A stretch of 64,000 nucleotides of DNA from Thermoanaerobaculales bacterium (GTDB lineage: Bacteria > Acidobacteriota > Thermoanaerobaculia > Thermoanaerobaculales > Sulfomarinibacteraceae). A program made the position numbers and the translations under genes. Positions 46,409-53,854 of this stretch are shown one piece after another. Position 1 is the first letter of the stretch, and the number at the start of each line of letters is the position of its first letter. Under the pieces are notes generated by a model. The model was not told the origin of the DNA and ran no database searches. It saw only the letters and a program-made list of their open reading frames with translations. Where the stretch lies: the NCBI GenBank assembly GCA_035358815.1, contig DAOPQC010000002.1, positions 53,550 to 117,549 on the forward strand, in the 5' to 3' direction.

Positions 46409-47587
46409 ATGCACCTCACAGTCCGGAATCACGCCAAGATGTTCGCAGTGATGGCATTCACGACCATCGCGGTCAGCTACGCACCGACGAGCGAGGCCAT
46501 CCCCGCGTTCGCGAGGAAGTACAAGGTCGAGTGCTCGGCGTGCCACAGCGCCATGCCCTACCTGAACGCCGAAGGGCGGAGGTTCAAGGAGGCCGGCTAT
46601 CGGATTCTTGCGGAGGGAAGCGAGCCGCAGGACGAGATGGCCGCCGCCGCCACCGAGCAGATCTCCGACACCCTGATCTGGGACAAGTACTTCCCCGTGT
46701 CCGCTCGCTTCAAGGGCTACGTGTACGACGATGTCAAGGGCGAGGAGTTCAAGCTACGGCCGAGCCACGAGATCGAGATCTTCGCCGCCGGCAACTACTG
46801 GAAGGAAGGGTCCTTCTTCATCGAGATCGAGGGAGAAGACGAGGACGGCTGGGACACCTTCGTCGTCGGGAGCTTCGGCTGGCATCCCCTCCAGGGCGCC
46901 AACGTCATCGCCGGCTACGGGCCGATCCTGGCGGTGGACCCCTACAACTCCCTCCAGGACGGCGGTCGCCGGCTCACGGTCTCCCACAAGCTGCCGTTGG
47001 ACGTGCGCGCCGGCGGCACCCGCTTCCGCAGTGACTCGTCGTACGCCACCTTCTACGGGCGAGCCGGCAAGCTCTACTACGCCGCCGGACTCTCCGGAGG
47101 CAACAGCAACCCGGAGGGTGAGGATCCCCGCGACTACCTCGGTCGCATCGCCTTCGACTTCACGCCCAAGGTGATGCTCGGGGGGCTCTACTACTCGGGC
47201 AACCGCGACCAGGACGATGGCGAGCTCGACATCGCCAGATACGGCATCGATTTCAACATCGAGATCGGAAATCTCTCGGCGCTCGGCATGTACCTGAAGA
47301 ACGACGAGGAGCTGGCCGGGTTCTCGGACGTGAGCAACGACTCCGCATACGTCGAGCTCCTGTACGTGACCCGGCGCGACGACGACCCGTTCATCGTGCC
47401 GCTCGTTCGCTACGACTGGACCGAGCGAAGTAACGGGTCCATCGACTACGCGTTCGTCACCGGACAGGTTGGCGTCTACCCGATTCAGAACCTCAAGCTC
47501 GCCCTCGAGTACTCCCGCGACGTCCAGGTTGCCGAGGGCGTCGAGAAGTCGAACCGACTGACGCTCTTAGCGGATGTGAACTTCTGA
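46409..47587 (+). CDS. Outer-membrane monoheme cytochrome-porin (Cyc2-like)
   Basis: A 392-residue protein. A signal peptide (about 1-30) is followed by a heme c site in AIPAFARKYKVECSACHSAM with CXXCH at 42-46, then LNAEGRRFKEAGYR. The remaining 330 residues are alternating, aromatic- and Gly-rich strands typical of a beta-barrel, ending LTLLADVNF with the terminal Phe expected of outer-membrane barrels. The PAFAR...CxxCH...LNxxGRxFKxxGY pattern is that of Cyc2-type cytochrome-porin fusions, in which a heme plugs a barrel and moves electrons across the outer membrane; Cyc2 oxidises Fe(II). The family also has members of unknown role, so iron oxidation is a hypothesis. ATG 46409 follows AAGGAGAA. 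Confidence 0.85.
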   Translation: MHLTVRNHAKMFAVMAFTTIAVSYAPTSEAIPAFARKYKVECSACHSAMPYLNAEGRRFKEAGYRILAEGSEPQDEMAAAATEQISDTLIWDKYFPVSARFKGYVYDDVKGEEFKLRPSHEIEIFAAGNYWKEGSFFIEIEGEDEDGWDTFVVGSFGWHPLQGANVIAGYGPILAVDPYNSLQDGGRRLTVSHKLPLDVRAGGTRFRSDSSYATFYGRAGKLYYAAGLSGGNSNPEGEDPRDYLGRIAFDFTPKVMLGGLYYSGNRDQDDGELDIARYGIDFNIEIGNLSALGMYLKNDEELAGFSDVSNDSAYVELLYVTRRDDDPFIVPLVRYDWTERSNGSIDYAFVTGQVGVYPIQNLKLALEYSRDVQVAEGVEKSNRLTLLADVNF

Positions 47588-47594
47588 TCGAGCC

Positions 47595-47636
47595 GGTCCG
47601 GAGGAGGGTGACTCCACCATCCTCCGGGCTTCTTTT
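47595..47636 (+). terminator. Rho-independent terminator/attenuator
   Basis: CCGGAGGA (47598-47605) pairs perfectly with TCCTCCGG (47620-47627), extended by a G-C and G-U pairs, with a 14-base loop and a TCTTTT run directly after. It lies between the cytochrome-porin stop and the next cytochrome start, so it would reduce read-through into 47650. Confidence 0.7.
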
Positions 47637-47649
47637 GAAAGGATTTGGC

Positions 47650-48063
47650 ATGAAAGTTCCGGCCGTCGCACTGCCCGTCGTGCTCGTCGTGATCGTCGCC
47701 GTGGCCGCGCTGGCGAACGACGCCTCCACAGCTGCCCCGCGCCCGACCTCCTACTCCGCCGACGTGGAGGGCCTGTTTCTCAAGCACTGCCACAGCTGCC
47801 ACTCAACCGAGGAGCCCCGAGGAGACCTCGTGCTCGACGCGGGGTCCGGCTACGGGAAGCTGGTCTCGGTCCCGAGTCGCCAGGTTCCGAGCATGCATCT
47901 CGTCGTGCCCGGCGACCCAGAAGCCTCCTACCTGTGGGTCAAGCTGCTGGGCACCGCCGAGCAGGGCAAGGGAATGCCGCGGACCCTGTTCGGTGCGAAG
48001 AAGCTCCCCAGCGACGAGCTCGAGCTCGTGCGGGGCTGGATTGCGAGCGGTGCCCAACCCTGA
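47650..48063 (+). CDS. Periplasmic monoheme cytochrome c (PSCyt1 type)
   Basis: A 137-residue protein with an N-terminal signal (MKVPAVALPVVLVVIVAVAALA) and one CXXCH motif (CHSCH, residues 47-51). It sits in the planctomycete-type cytochrome context LFLKHCHSCHSTEEPRGDL, with PGDPEASYLWVKLLG and LPSDELELVRGWIASGAQ closing the fold; a Met in GKGMPRT could be the axial ligand. It probably shuttles electrons in the periplasm to or from the cytochrome-porin encoded before it. The terminator-like hairpin between them suggests different expression levels. ATG 47650 follows GAAAGGA. Confidence 0.92.
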   Translation: MKVPAVALPVVLVVIVAVAALANDASTAAPRPTSYSADVEGLFLKHCHSCHSTEEPRGDLVLDAGSGYGKLVSVPSRQVPSMHLVVPGDPEASYLWVKLLGTAEQGKGMPRTLFGAKKLPSDELELVRGWIASGAQP

Positions 48064-48222
48064 CGCTGGCACCCGAGCCACCGATCCGGCAAGGGCGTGA
48101 TGAGGACAGGGGACCTGTTGACCGCCGCTGAGTTGGCGCCTTCCCGAATGCCCGAATGGTTCCCGCGCGTCTGCGAGCGGGCCCAGCCGGAGGGGTGGCC
48201 CTGCTGTCGCGCCCCGGGCAGT

Positions 48223-49494
48223 TCAGACCACGGTGCCGTCGGGGATCACGCTGTTCTTGGGCACGACCACGATGCCCTCACGGATCGCCCAGCCGTCGCC
48301 GTCGGCATCCTGGACCCCGGCCTGGTTGACGATCCTGACGCGGCGCCCGATGCGGGCGTTCTTGTCGATGATCGCGTCGCGGATCTCGCTCCCCTCGCCG
48401 ATGCCGACCGGCGGCGCGCCGGGGATTTCCGGGTAGTGGCTGTCGACGCCCATCACCAGGGCGCGCTTGATCTTGGCGCCGCGGATGTCCGAGCGCAGGC
48501 CGATCACCGCGTCCTCGACCTCGGAGTCGACGATGCGGGAGCCCTCGCCGAGCACGACATGGTTGAAGCGGCACCCGGAGAGGCGGGCTCCGGGCAGGTA
48601 GCGCGGCCGGGTGTAGATCGGCCACGTCCGATCGTGGAAGCTGAACGGCGGCTCCGGCTTGACGAGGTCCATGTGGGCGTCGAAGAACGCCCGGATGGTC
48701 CCGATGTCCCGCCAGTACCCGTGGAAGAAGTGGCCCTGGACGCGGCGGCGGCCGGTCTCGGACGGGATGATGTCCCGCCCGAAGTCGACCAGGCTGCTGT
48801 CGAGCACGTCGAGCAGGGCGCCCTTGTTGAACATGTAGATGCCCATCGAGGCCAGGTACGGGAGATCGGAGCTCACGCCGTGAGCCGCCAGCAGCGCTGG
48901 ATCGGCCTCCATCCCCTCGCGGGCCGCCGCCGACGACGGCTTCTCGCGGAACTCGACGATCCGGCCACTCGCGTCCACGCGAGCCGCCCCGAACTCGCCG
49001 ATCTCGGACTCCGAGCACGGCTTGACGCCGACTGTGATGTCGGCACGGTGCTCGACATGGTCGCGCAGCAGCTGCCGGTAGTCCATGCGGTACATGTGGT
49101 CACCGGCCAGAATCAGGACATAGTCACACTCGAGATCGCGAAACACGTTGATGTACTGGCGGACCGCGTCGGCAGTGCCCTGGAACCAGCCCTGGCCGTG
49201 CGGGGTCTGCTGGGCAGCCAGGATCTGGACGTAGCCCTTGGAGAAGGCGCCGAAGCGGTAGGCGCGGTGGATGTGCCGGTGCAGCGACACCGAGTTGAAC
49301 TGGGTGAGGACGTGCATCTGCTCCATGCCCGAGTTGATCGCGTTGGAGATCGCGATGTCGATGAGCCGGTACTTGGCGCCGACCGGCACCGCAGGCTTGG
49401 CGCGGAGCTGGGTCAGGGGGTAGAGCCGGATGCCGCGGCCCCCGCCGAGAATGAGAACCGTCACCGCTTGCGCCAAGTCGTGATCGACGCTCAT
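48223..49494 (-). CDS. glgC: Glucose-1-phosphate adenylyltransferase
   Basis: GlgC makes ADP-glucose from glucose-1-phosphate and ATP for glycogen synthesis. The 423-residue product has the nucleotide-binding LILGGGRGIRLYPLT; the usual GGGxGTRL is GIRL here. The RAKPAVPVGAKYRLIDIAIS segment, GTADAVRQ and the AGDHMYRMDY motif are all typical. The C-terminal left-handed beta-helix domain shows hexapeptide repeats. ATG 49492-49494 is preceded by GGGAGGG. It is a single gene; the 159 bp before the next cytochrome gene and the 366 bp upstream hold no gene, and the latter contain a dispersed palindrome. Confidence 0.96.
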   Translation of the reverse strand: MSVDHDLAQAVTVLILGGGRGIRLYPLTQLRAKPAVPVGAKYRLIDIAISNAINSGMEQMHVLTQFNSVSLHRHIHRAYRFGAFSKGYVQILAAQQTPHGQGWFQGTADAVRQYINVFRDLECDYVLILAGDHMYRMDYRQLLRDHVEHRADITVGVKPCSESEIGEFGAARVDASGRIVEFREKPSSAAAREGMEADPALLAAHGVSSDLPYLASMGIYMFNKGALLDVLDSSLVDFGRDIIPSETGRRRVQGHFFHGYWRDIGTIRAFFDAHMDLVKPEPPFSFHDRTWPIYTRPRYLPGARLSGCRFNHVVLGEGSRIVDSEVEDAVIGLRSDIRGAKIKRALVMGVDSHYPEIPGAPPVGIGEGSEIRDAIIDKNARIGRRVRIVNQAGVQDADGDGWAIREGIVVVPKNSVIPDGTVV

Positions 49495-49673
49495 CACCGC
49501 CCTCCCTCGGGGAGGTCAGTGTAGCGCATCGCGCGACGCCGCTGAATCAAGCTCCAGCGAGCCGGCCTCGACTTCGAGATGGCATGGGCGTGCCCTGATC
49601 CGCTTCCTCTGCCGCGCCCGCTTCCGCGCCCGGGGGGAAAAGCGAGCACGCGGCAAGCGCGTCCTGCGGGCGT

Positions 49674-49745
49674 GCCATCTTTGGCGATTTCGGGGCCACG
49701 TTCCGGCTGGCGACGTGCTTGCGACCCGAAATCGCCAAAGGTGGC
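49674..49745. repeat. Dispersed palindromic element, copy B
   Basis: Arms GCCATCTTTGGCGATTTC (49674-49691) and GAAATCGCCAAAGGTGGC (49728-49745) around a 36-base loop. The left flank (AGCGCGTCCTGCGGGCG) and right flank (CTCGGGGAGCGC, then GAGGACGGAGCAAACGAGCG) are shared with copy A at 38.2 kb in inverted orientation. A C-rich hexamer tract (49600-49632) lies beside it, as in copy A. The whole gap 49495-49860 has no supported gene. Confidence 0.75.
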
Positions 49746-49860
49746 TCCCTCGGGGAGCGCCTCCGGAGAAGCGGCGCGACGTGGTCTCGAGGACGGAGCA
49801 AACGAGCGGGCACGAAGACTGGCACGCAGACGGACGCGGCGGAGGACCGTCAGACGATGT

Positions 49861-50595
49861 TCAAGGGCGCGATTCCAGCTGCTCCCGGGCCGGACGGCAC
49901 TGCGGGTTGGCGCGCAGGGCGGCCCGCCAGTCGCGCTCGGCAGCCTCCGGATCCCCCGCCTTCTCGTGAGCGACGGCGCGCAGCAGGCGGGCCGGCTCCA
50001 GCCCGGGATCGAGCTCCAACGCCCGGTCGAGCCGGCGCAGCGCTTCGGCCACGTCGCCTCCCTGCTCGGGCTCGGCGAAGAGGAACGGTTTGGCCGAGCT
50101 GACCCACGCCCTGGCGTTGCCCTGGTCGAGCTCCAGAGCTCGCGCGACCGCGGCCTTGAACGACTGCTCGTGCTTCTTGGCCCTGAAGTCGGAGCGGATC
50201 ATGGTCGCGATGAGGTCGGCCAGGGTGCGCTGCCGGTCGGAGGTCTCCGGCAGGCCGCCGAGCGCCTGCAGGCCGTCCTCCGCGGCCGCATCGATGCGCA
50301 GTCCGAGCAGCCGCCGCTGCTCCGTCTCGCCGGCCGCGAGCCCCTCGAGCTCGATCCGCAGCAGCTCGGCGACCGCCAGCGCGGCCCGAGCGTGCAGCTC
50401 GGCGAGCTGCGGCGAGTCGGCGGACGCCCGCGCAACCCGCGCCTCGGACAGCACCGCCGTCGCCGCGGCCGCATCGTAGCTTCGAACCGCGTCGTCGAGC
50501 GCTGCGCCCAGCGACTGCAGGTCCCGCGGCTGCCCGGCCATCGCGAGCACGGCCCCGGCAAGCGCGACGGCGGCGACGACCCGGCTCACGATCAC
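49861..50595 (-). CDS. Secreted TPR-like protein of the lipid cluster
   Basis: A 244-residue protein with an N-terminal signal (MIVSRVVAAVALAGAVLAMAG) followed by helical repeats. The last ones (ALRRLDRALELDPGLEPARL, KAGDPEAAERDWRAALRANP) are clear TPRs. It is likely a periplasmic accessory protein for the MMPL exporter upstream, whose stop overlaps its GTG start (GTGA, 50592-50595). GGGAGGA precedes the start. It is the last gene of the nine-gene cluster. No enzyme motif is seen. Confidence 0.83.
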   Translation of the reverse strand: MIVSRVVAAVALAGAVLAMAGQPRDLQSLGAALDDAVRSYDAAAATAVLSEARVARASADSPQLAELHARAALAVAELLRIELEGLAAGETEQRRLLGLRIDAAAEDGLQALGGLPETSDRQRTLADLIATMIRSDFRAKKHEQSFKAAVARALELDQGNARAWVSSAKPFLFAEPEQGGDVAEALRRLDRALELDPGLEPARLLRAVAHEKAGDPEAAERDWRAALRANPQCRPAREQLESRP

Positions 50596-52754
50596 GGTGC
50601 GTCCTCCCTCGCGGTCAGCAGCGCCGGCCCCATCCAGAGGTCGGCCGCCAGCCCGATCACCATGGCGGCGCCGACCAGGAAGCCGAACTCCCGGATCGGG
50701 ACGAAGGCCGACAGGCACAGCGAGAAGAAGCCGATGCAGGTGGTCGCCGTGGTCACCACCATTGCCGCGCCGACCTGGTCCGCCGCCCGGCCTGCCGCCA
50801 GCCGACGCGATCCGCCGAGCCAGCGCTCGCGCCGGAAGTCGGTCAGCAGGTGGATGTTGTTGTCGACCGAGATGCCGAGGGTCACGCTCGCCACCATCAC
50901 CGTTGCCGCGTCGAGCGGAATGCCGGTCACCGCCATCAGCGCGAAGATGATGATCACCGGCAGCACGTTCGGCGGCAGCGACAGCAGGCCCAGGCGCCAC
51001 GAGCGCAGGCCGAGCGCGATGACGACGAAGATCACCACACAGGCGAAGCCGAGCGAGCGCAGCTGCGACGACACCAGGTCCTGCTGGGCCTCGACCAGCC
51101 GCAGCACCATGCCCGTGGCCCACCCGTCGACGCCGGCCGGCAGCCCCTCGAGATCCTGTCGGGTCGCGGCCGCCAGCTCGAGGAAGCGGCCCTCGTCCAT
51201 CTCGTTGACGACTGCGGACAGGCGCAGCGTCCGCCCATTGGCGGCAACCAGCCGCTCGACCAGCGCCCGGCCGCGCCCGTCGAGGCTGCCGACCAGGGCC
51301 TCGGCCTCGTCGCGGGAGGAGGGCAGCGCGTACGCAACGGGGTCGAAGCCCCGCTGCCACTGCTGGAGCTTGCGCAGCAGATCGAGCGGGCTGACCACCT
51401 TGGCGACGACCGGCGACGACTCGAGCCGCGCCTGGAGCCCCTCGACCACCGGCCAGATGCGCGGATCGGTCCAGGGCAGCTCGCTCGTCAACACGACCTC
51501 GAGCGAGTAGAAGCCGGCGATCCGCTCGGCGGTCGACCGGTAGGCGCGCGCCACCTCGTGACCGGAGGGCAGGAAGGCGAGCGGGTTGGACGCCACCCGG
51601 ATGCGGGGAATCAACGCCGCGGCCGCCACCGCCACCAGCGCCGCCACCGCCAGCACCAGCCGCGGCCGGCGCAGCACGGTGCGGGCGCTCCAGTGCGCTC
51701 CCGCCCTGGCCACCGAGCGCCGCGCCGGCACCCGCAGCAGCCGGGTCAGCTCCGGGCCGAGCACCAGGTTGACCGGCAGCGACAGCGTCAGCCCGAGCGC
51801 GGCGAACAGGCCGACCTCGCGCACCGGCGCCATGCTCGCGGTGGCCAGCGACAGGAAGCCGAGCGCCGTGGTCAGGGTCGCCAGCGTGCCGGGAAGGGTG
51901 GCGTCGGCCACCGCCTCGCTGACCGCGTCGTCCACCGAGTGCTGCTCGCGCAGCCTCTGGTAGCGCTGCAGGATGTGGACGCTGTTGCCGAGCGAGAGCA
52001 CCCACAGCAGCGACGGCAGAGCCGACGACATCATGTGGAGCTGGCGGCCGACCGCCACCATCACGCCGAGAGTCAGCAGCACGGTGGCGCCCGAGCAGAC
52101 GGCGGCCACCGCCATCCCGCGCCACGACCGCACCAGCAGCGCCAGCACCAGCATCGACGCCGCCAGCGCTGCCGGGAAGGTGCGCAGGGCCTCTTGCCGC
52201 GACAGCTCGTCGAGCGCATCCACCAGGACCGTGGAGCCCACCAGGTCGACCGAGAAGCCCTGGGCGCGCAGCGGCTCGGCCGCGCGGCGCAGCTCCCCGA
52301 CCATGCGGTGGCGCGCCTCCGGCTCGGCCGCCGGGTCCACCTCGACCAGCATCGCGGCGACCTTCGCGTCGTCGGACAGCAGCAGCCCGCGATAGAACGG
52401 GGTCGACGTCGCCTCCTCCTCGAGCGATTGCGGGTCCTCGCCGCCGTAGAGGTCACGGTAGACCGCGGCCAGGCTGTCGACCCGGGTCACGCCCGGCACG
52501 GCCTCGAGCCGCTCCTGGGCCGCGACCATGGCGTCGAGGGACTGCGGGTCGAAGATCGGCGCGCCGCTCAGCGCCACCACCACGAACTCGTCGCTGCCGA
52601 ACATCTCCCGGAACTCGCGGTAGCGCGCCGCCTCGGCGGCGACGGTGTCCACCCAGCGCTCGAGCCGGTTGTCGACCCGGACCCGGCTCGCCACGACGGC
52701 GGCGGCGGCGGTCACCGCGACCAGCGCCACCGCGACCGTCCGTCGCCAGCTCAT
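50592..52754 (-). CDS. MMPL/RND lipid exporter of the phenolic-lipid cluster
   Basis: A 720-residue inner-membrane transporter with the duplicated RND layout: a first helix, a periplasmic domain at about 30-200 and five helices at about 205-350, then the repeat. The second half contains the helix pair TLGISVDNNIHLLTDFRRE with the Asp expected for proton coupling, and the first contains LLWVLSLGNSVHILQRYQ. It most resembles MMPL proteins that move large lipids. Its start (ATGA) overlaps the stop of the FAD oxidoreductase and its stop overlaps the TPR gene, so all are translationally coupled. Export of the type III PKS product or its derivatives is the natural reading (inference). Confidence 0.88.
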   Translation of the reverse strand: MSWRRTVAVALVAVTAAAAVVASRVRVDNRLERWVDTVAAEAARYREFREMFGSDEFVVVALSGAPIFDPQSLDAMVAAQERLEAVPGVTRVDSLAAVYRDLYGGEDPQSLEEEATSTPFYRGLLLSDDAKVAAMLVEVDPAAEPEARHRMVGELRRAAEPLRAQGFSVDLVGSTVLVDALDELSRQEALRTFPAALAASMLVLALLVRSWRGMAVAAVCSGATVLLTLGVMVAVGRQLHMMSSALPSLLWVLSLGNSVHILQRYQRLREQHSVDDAVSEAVADATLPGTLATLTTALGFLSLATASMAPVREVGLFAALGLTLSLPVNLVLGPELTRLLRVPARRSVARAGAHWSARTVLRRPRLVLAVAALVAVAAAALIPRIRVASNPLAFLPSGHEVARAYRSTAERIAGFYSLEVVLTSELPWTDPRIWPVVEGLQARLESSPVVAKVVSPLDLLRKLQQWQRGFDPVAYALPSSRDEAEALVGSLDGRGRALVERLVAANGRTLRLSAVVNEMDEGRFLELAAATRQDLEGLPAGVDGWATGMVLRLVEAQQDLVSSQLRSLGFACVVIFVVIALGLRSWRLGLLSLPPNVLPVIIIFALMAVTGIPLDAATVMVASVTLGISVDNNIHLLTDFRRERWLGGSRRLAAGRAADQVGAAMVVTTATTCIGFFSLCLSAFVPIREFGFLVGAAMVIGLAADLWMGPALLTAREDAP

Positions 52755-53854
52755 TGGCCGGGCCCCAGCAGCTGCCAGCCGAGCAGCAGCACCGCGCCGC
52801 CGGCCGTGGCCGCAGTCCCTCGCCGCGCCGCCAGGAACCGGTTGAACAGCTGCGGCCGGGATGCGAGGCCGGTGATCACCCGCCGCCGCAGCCTCGGCCG
52901 TTTCTCGAGCAGCTGCACCAGCCGGTTCAGCCGCGCCGGCGCCCGCGCCAGCCGGGCCTGCGCCGAGCGGTACCGTCCGAGGTCGCCGGCGGCGATCGCC
53001 GCGATCAGCGCATCGGCCGACCCGAGCGCGAGCGCCACCCCCTCGCCGGTGATCGGATCGAGACAACAGGCGGCGTCGCCAACCAGTGCCACCCGCCCCG
53101 CGGCGACCGTCCTCGCGCGGGCGCCGAACGGCCCGGCCCCGGCGTCGCGTGACGCCGAGGGAGCTCCCGCCACCCGCCCGGCGAGCGACGGCAGCCTGGC
53201 CAGCAGGTCGTCGAAGCCGCCGGCGCGGCCGCTCCACATCAGGACCACGCCGACCAGGTCGGCGGCCACCGGGGTGACGTAGGCCTCGCAGCCGTCGCCC
53301 CAGTGCACCTCGACCCGGTCGGACCACGGCGCCATCCGGTAATGCCGCCGCACCCCGAAGCGGCCCGCCCGGGGCGGCCGGCCGTCGAGGCCTGCCCACC
53401 GCCGGACCCGGGAGCCCCGCCCGTCGGCGCCGACGACGAGGCGGCCACGCACCTCGCCGCGCTCGGTGTCGACGCCGCGTTCGGTCAGCCCGCGGACCTC
53501 GCAGCCCCACTGCAGGTCGGCGCCGAGCGCCGCCGCCCGACCGGTGAGCGCTTCGTGCAGGACGGGCCGGCGGATCCCGACGCCCGGCCGGCCGTCGAAC
53601 AGCCCCTCCGCGACCGTGGCGCCGTCGAGGTAGCGGATCCCGTAAAACGCCCGCTGCCGGCCCTCCACCACCCGGACCCCGAGCGCCTCGAGCTGATCGG
53701 CGCCCTCCGGCATGAGACCCTCGCCGCAGGGCCGGTCGATCGGCGGTTGCGACCCGTCGAGAACCGTGACGCCGAGGCCGGCCAGGCGGCCCCGGATCGC
53801 GGTCGCGAGACCCGCCGGTCCGCCGCCGACGATGACGAGATCACGATCGCTCAT
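52751..53854 (-). CDS. FAD-dependent oxidoreductase (geranylgeranyl reductase/monooxygenase type)
   Basis: A 367-residue flavoprotein. The dinucleotide fold LVIVGGGPAGLATAIRGRLAG is at the N-terminus. PCGEGLMPEGADQLEALG is typical of the geranylgeranyl reductase and FixC-like branch, and VALVGDAACCLDPITGEGVALAL is the second FAD motif. In type III PKS loci a flavoprotein such as SrsC hydroxylates or oxidises the phenolic lipid to a quinone-type product. The same role, or reduction of a prenyl/alkyl chain, is plausible here. The start ATG 53852-53854 lies inside the end of the ligase gene (14-bp overlap), and the stop overlaps the exporter start. Confidence 0.88.
   Translation of the reverse strand: MSDRDLVIVGGGPAGLATAIRGRLAGLGVTVLDGSQPPIDRPCGEGLMPEGADQLEALGVRVVEGRQRAFYGIRYLDGATVAEGLFDGRPGVGIRRPVLHEALTGRAAALGADLQWGCEVRGLTERGVDTERGEVRGRLVVGADGRGSRVRRWAGLDGRPPRAGRFGVRRHYRMAPWSDRVEVHWGDGCEAYVTPVAADLVGVVLMWSGRAGGFDDLLARLPSLAGRVAGAPSASRDAGAGPFGARARTVAAGRVALVGDAACCLDPITGEGVALALGSADALIAAIAAGDLGRYRSAQARLARAPARLNRLVQLLEKRPRLRRRVITGLASRPQLFNRFLAARRGTAATAGGAVLLLGWQLLGPGQ

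Noticed and set aside
50850..53282. 810-codon plus-strand frame opposite the MMPL exporter and FAD oxidoreductase
   Set aside because: A His/Arg/Gln-rich shadow; the minus-strand genes have clear transporter helices and FAD motifs and overlapping starts and stops.
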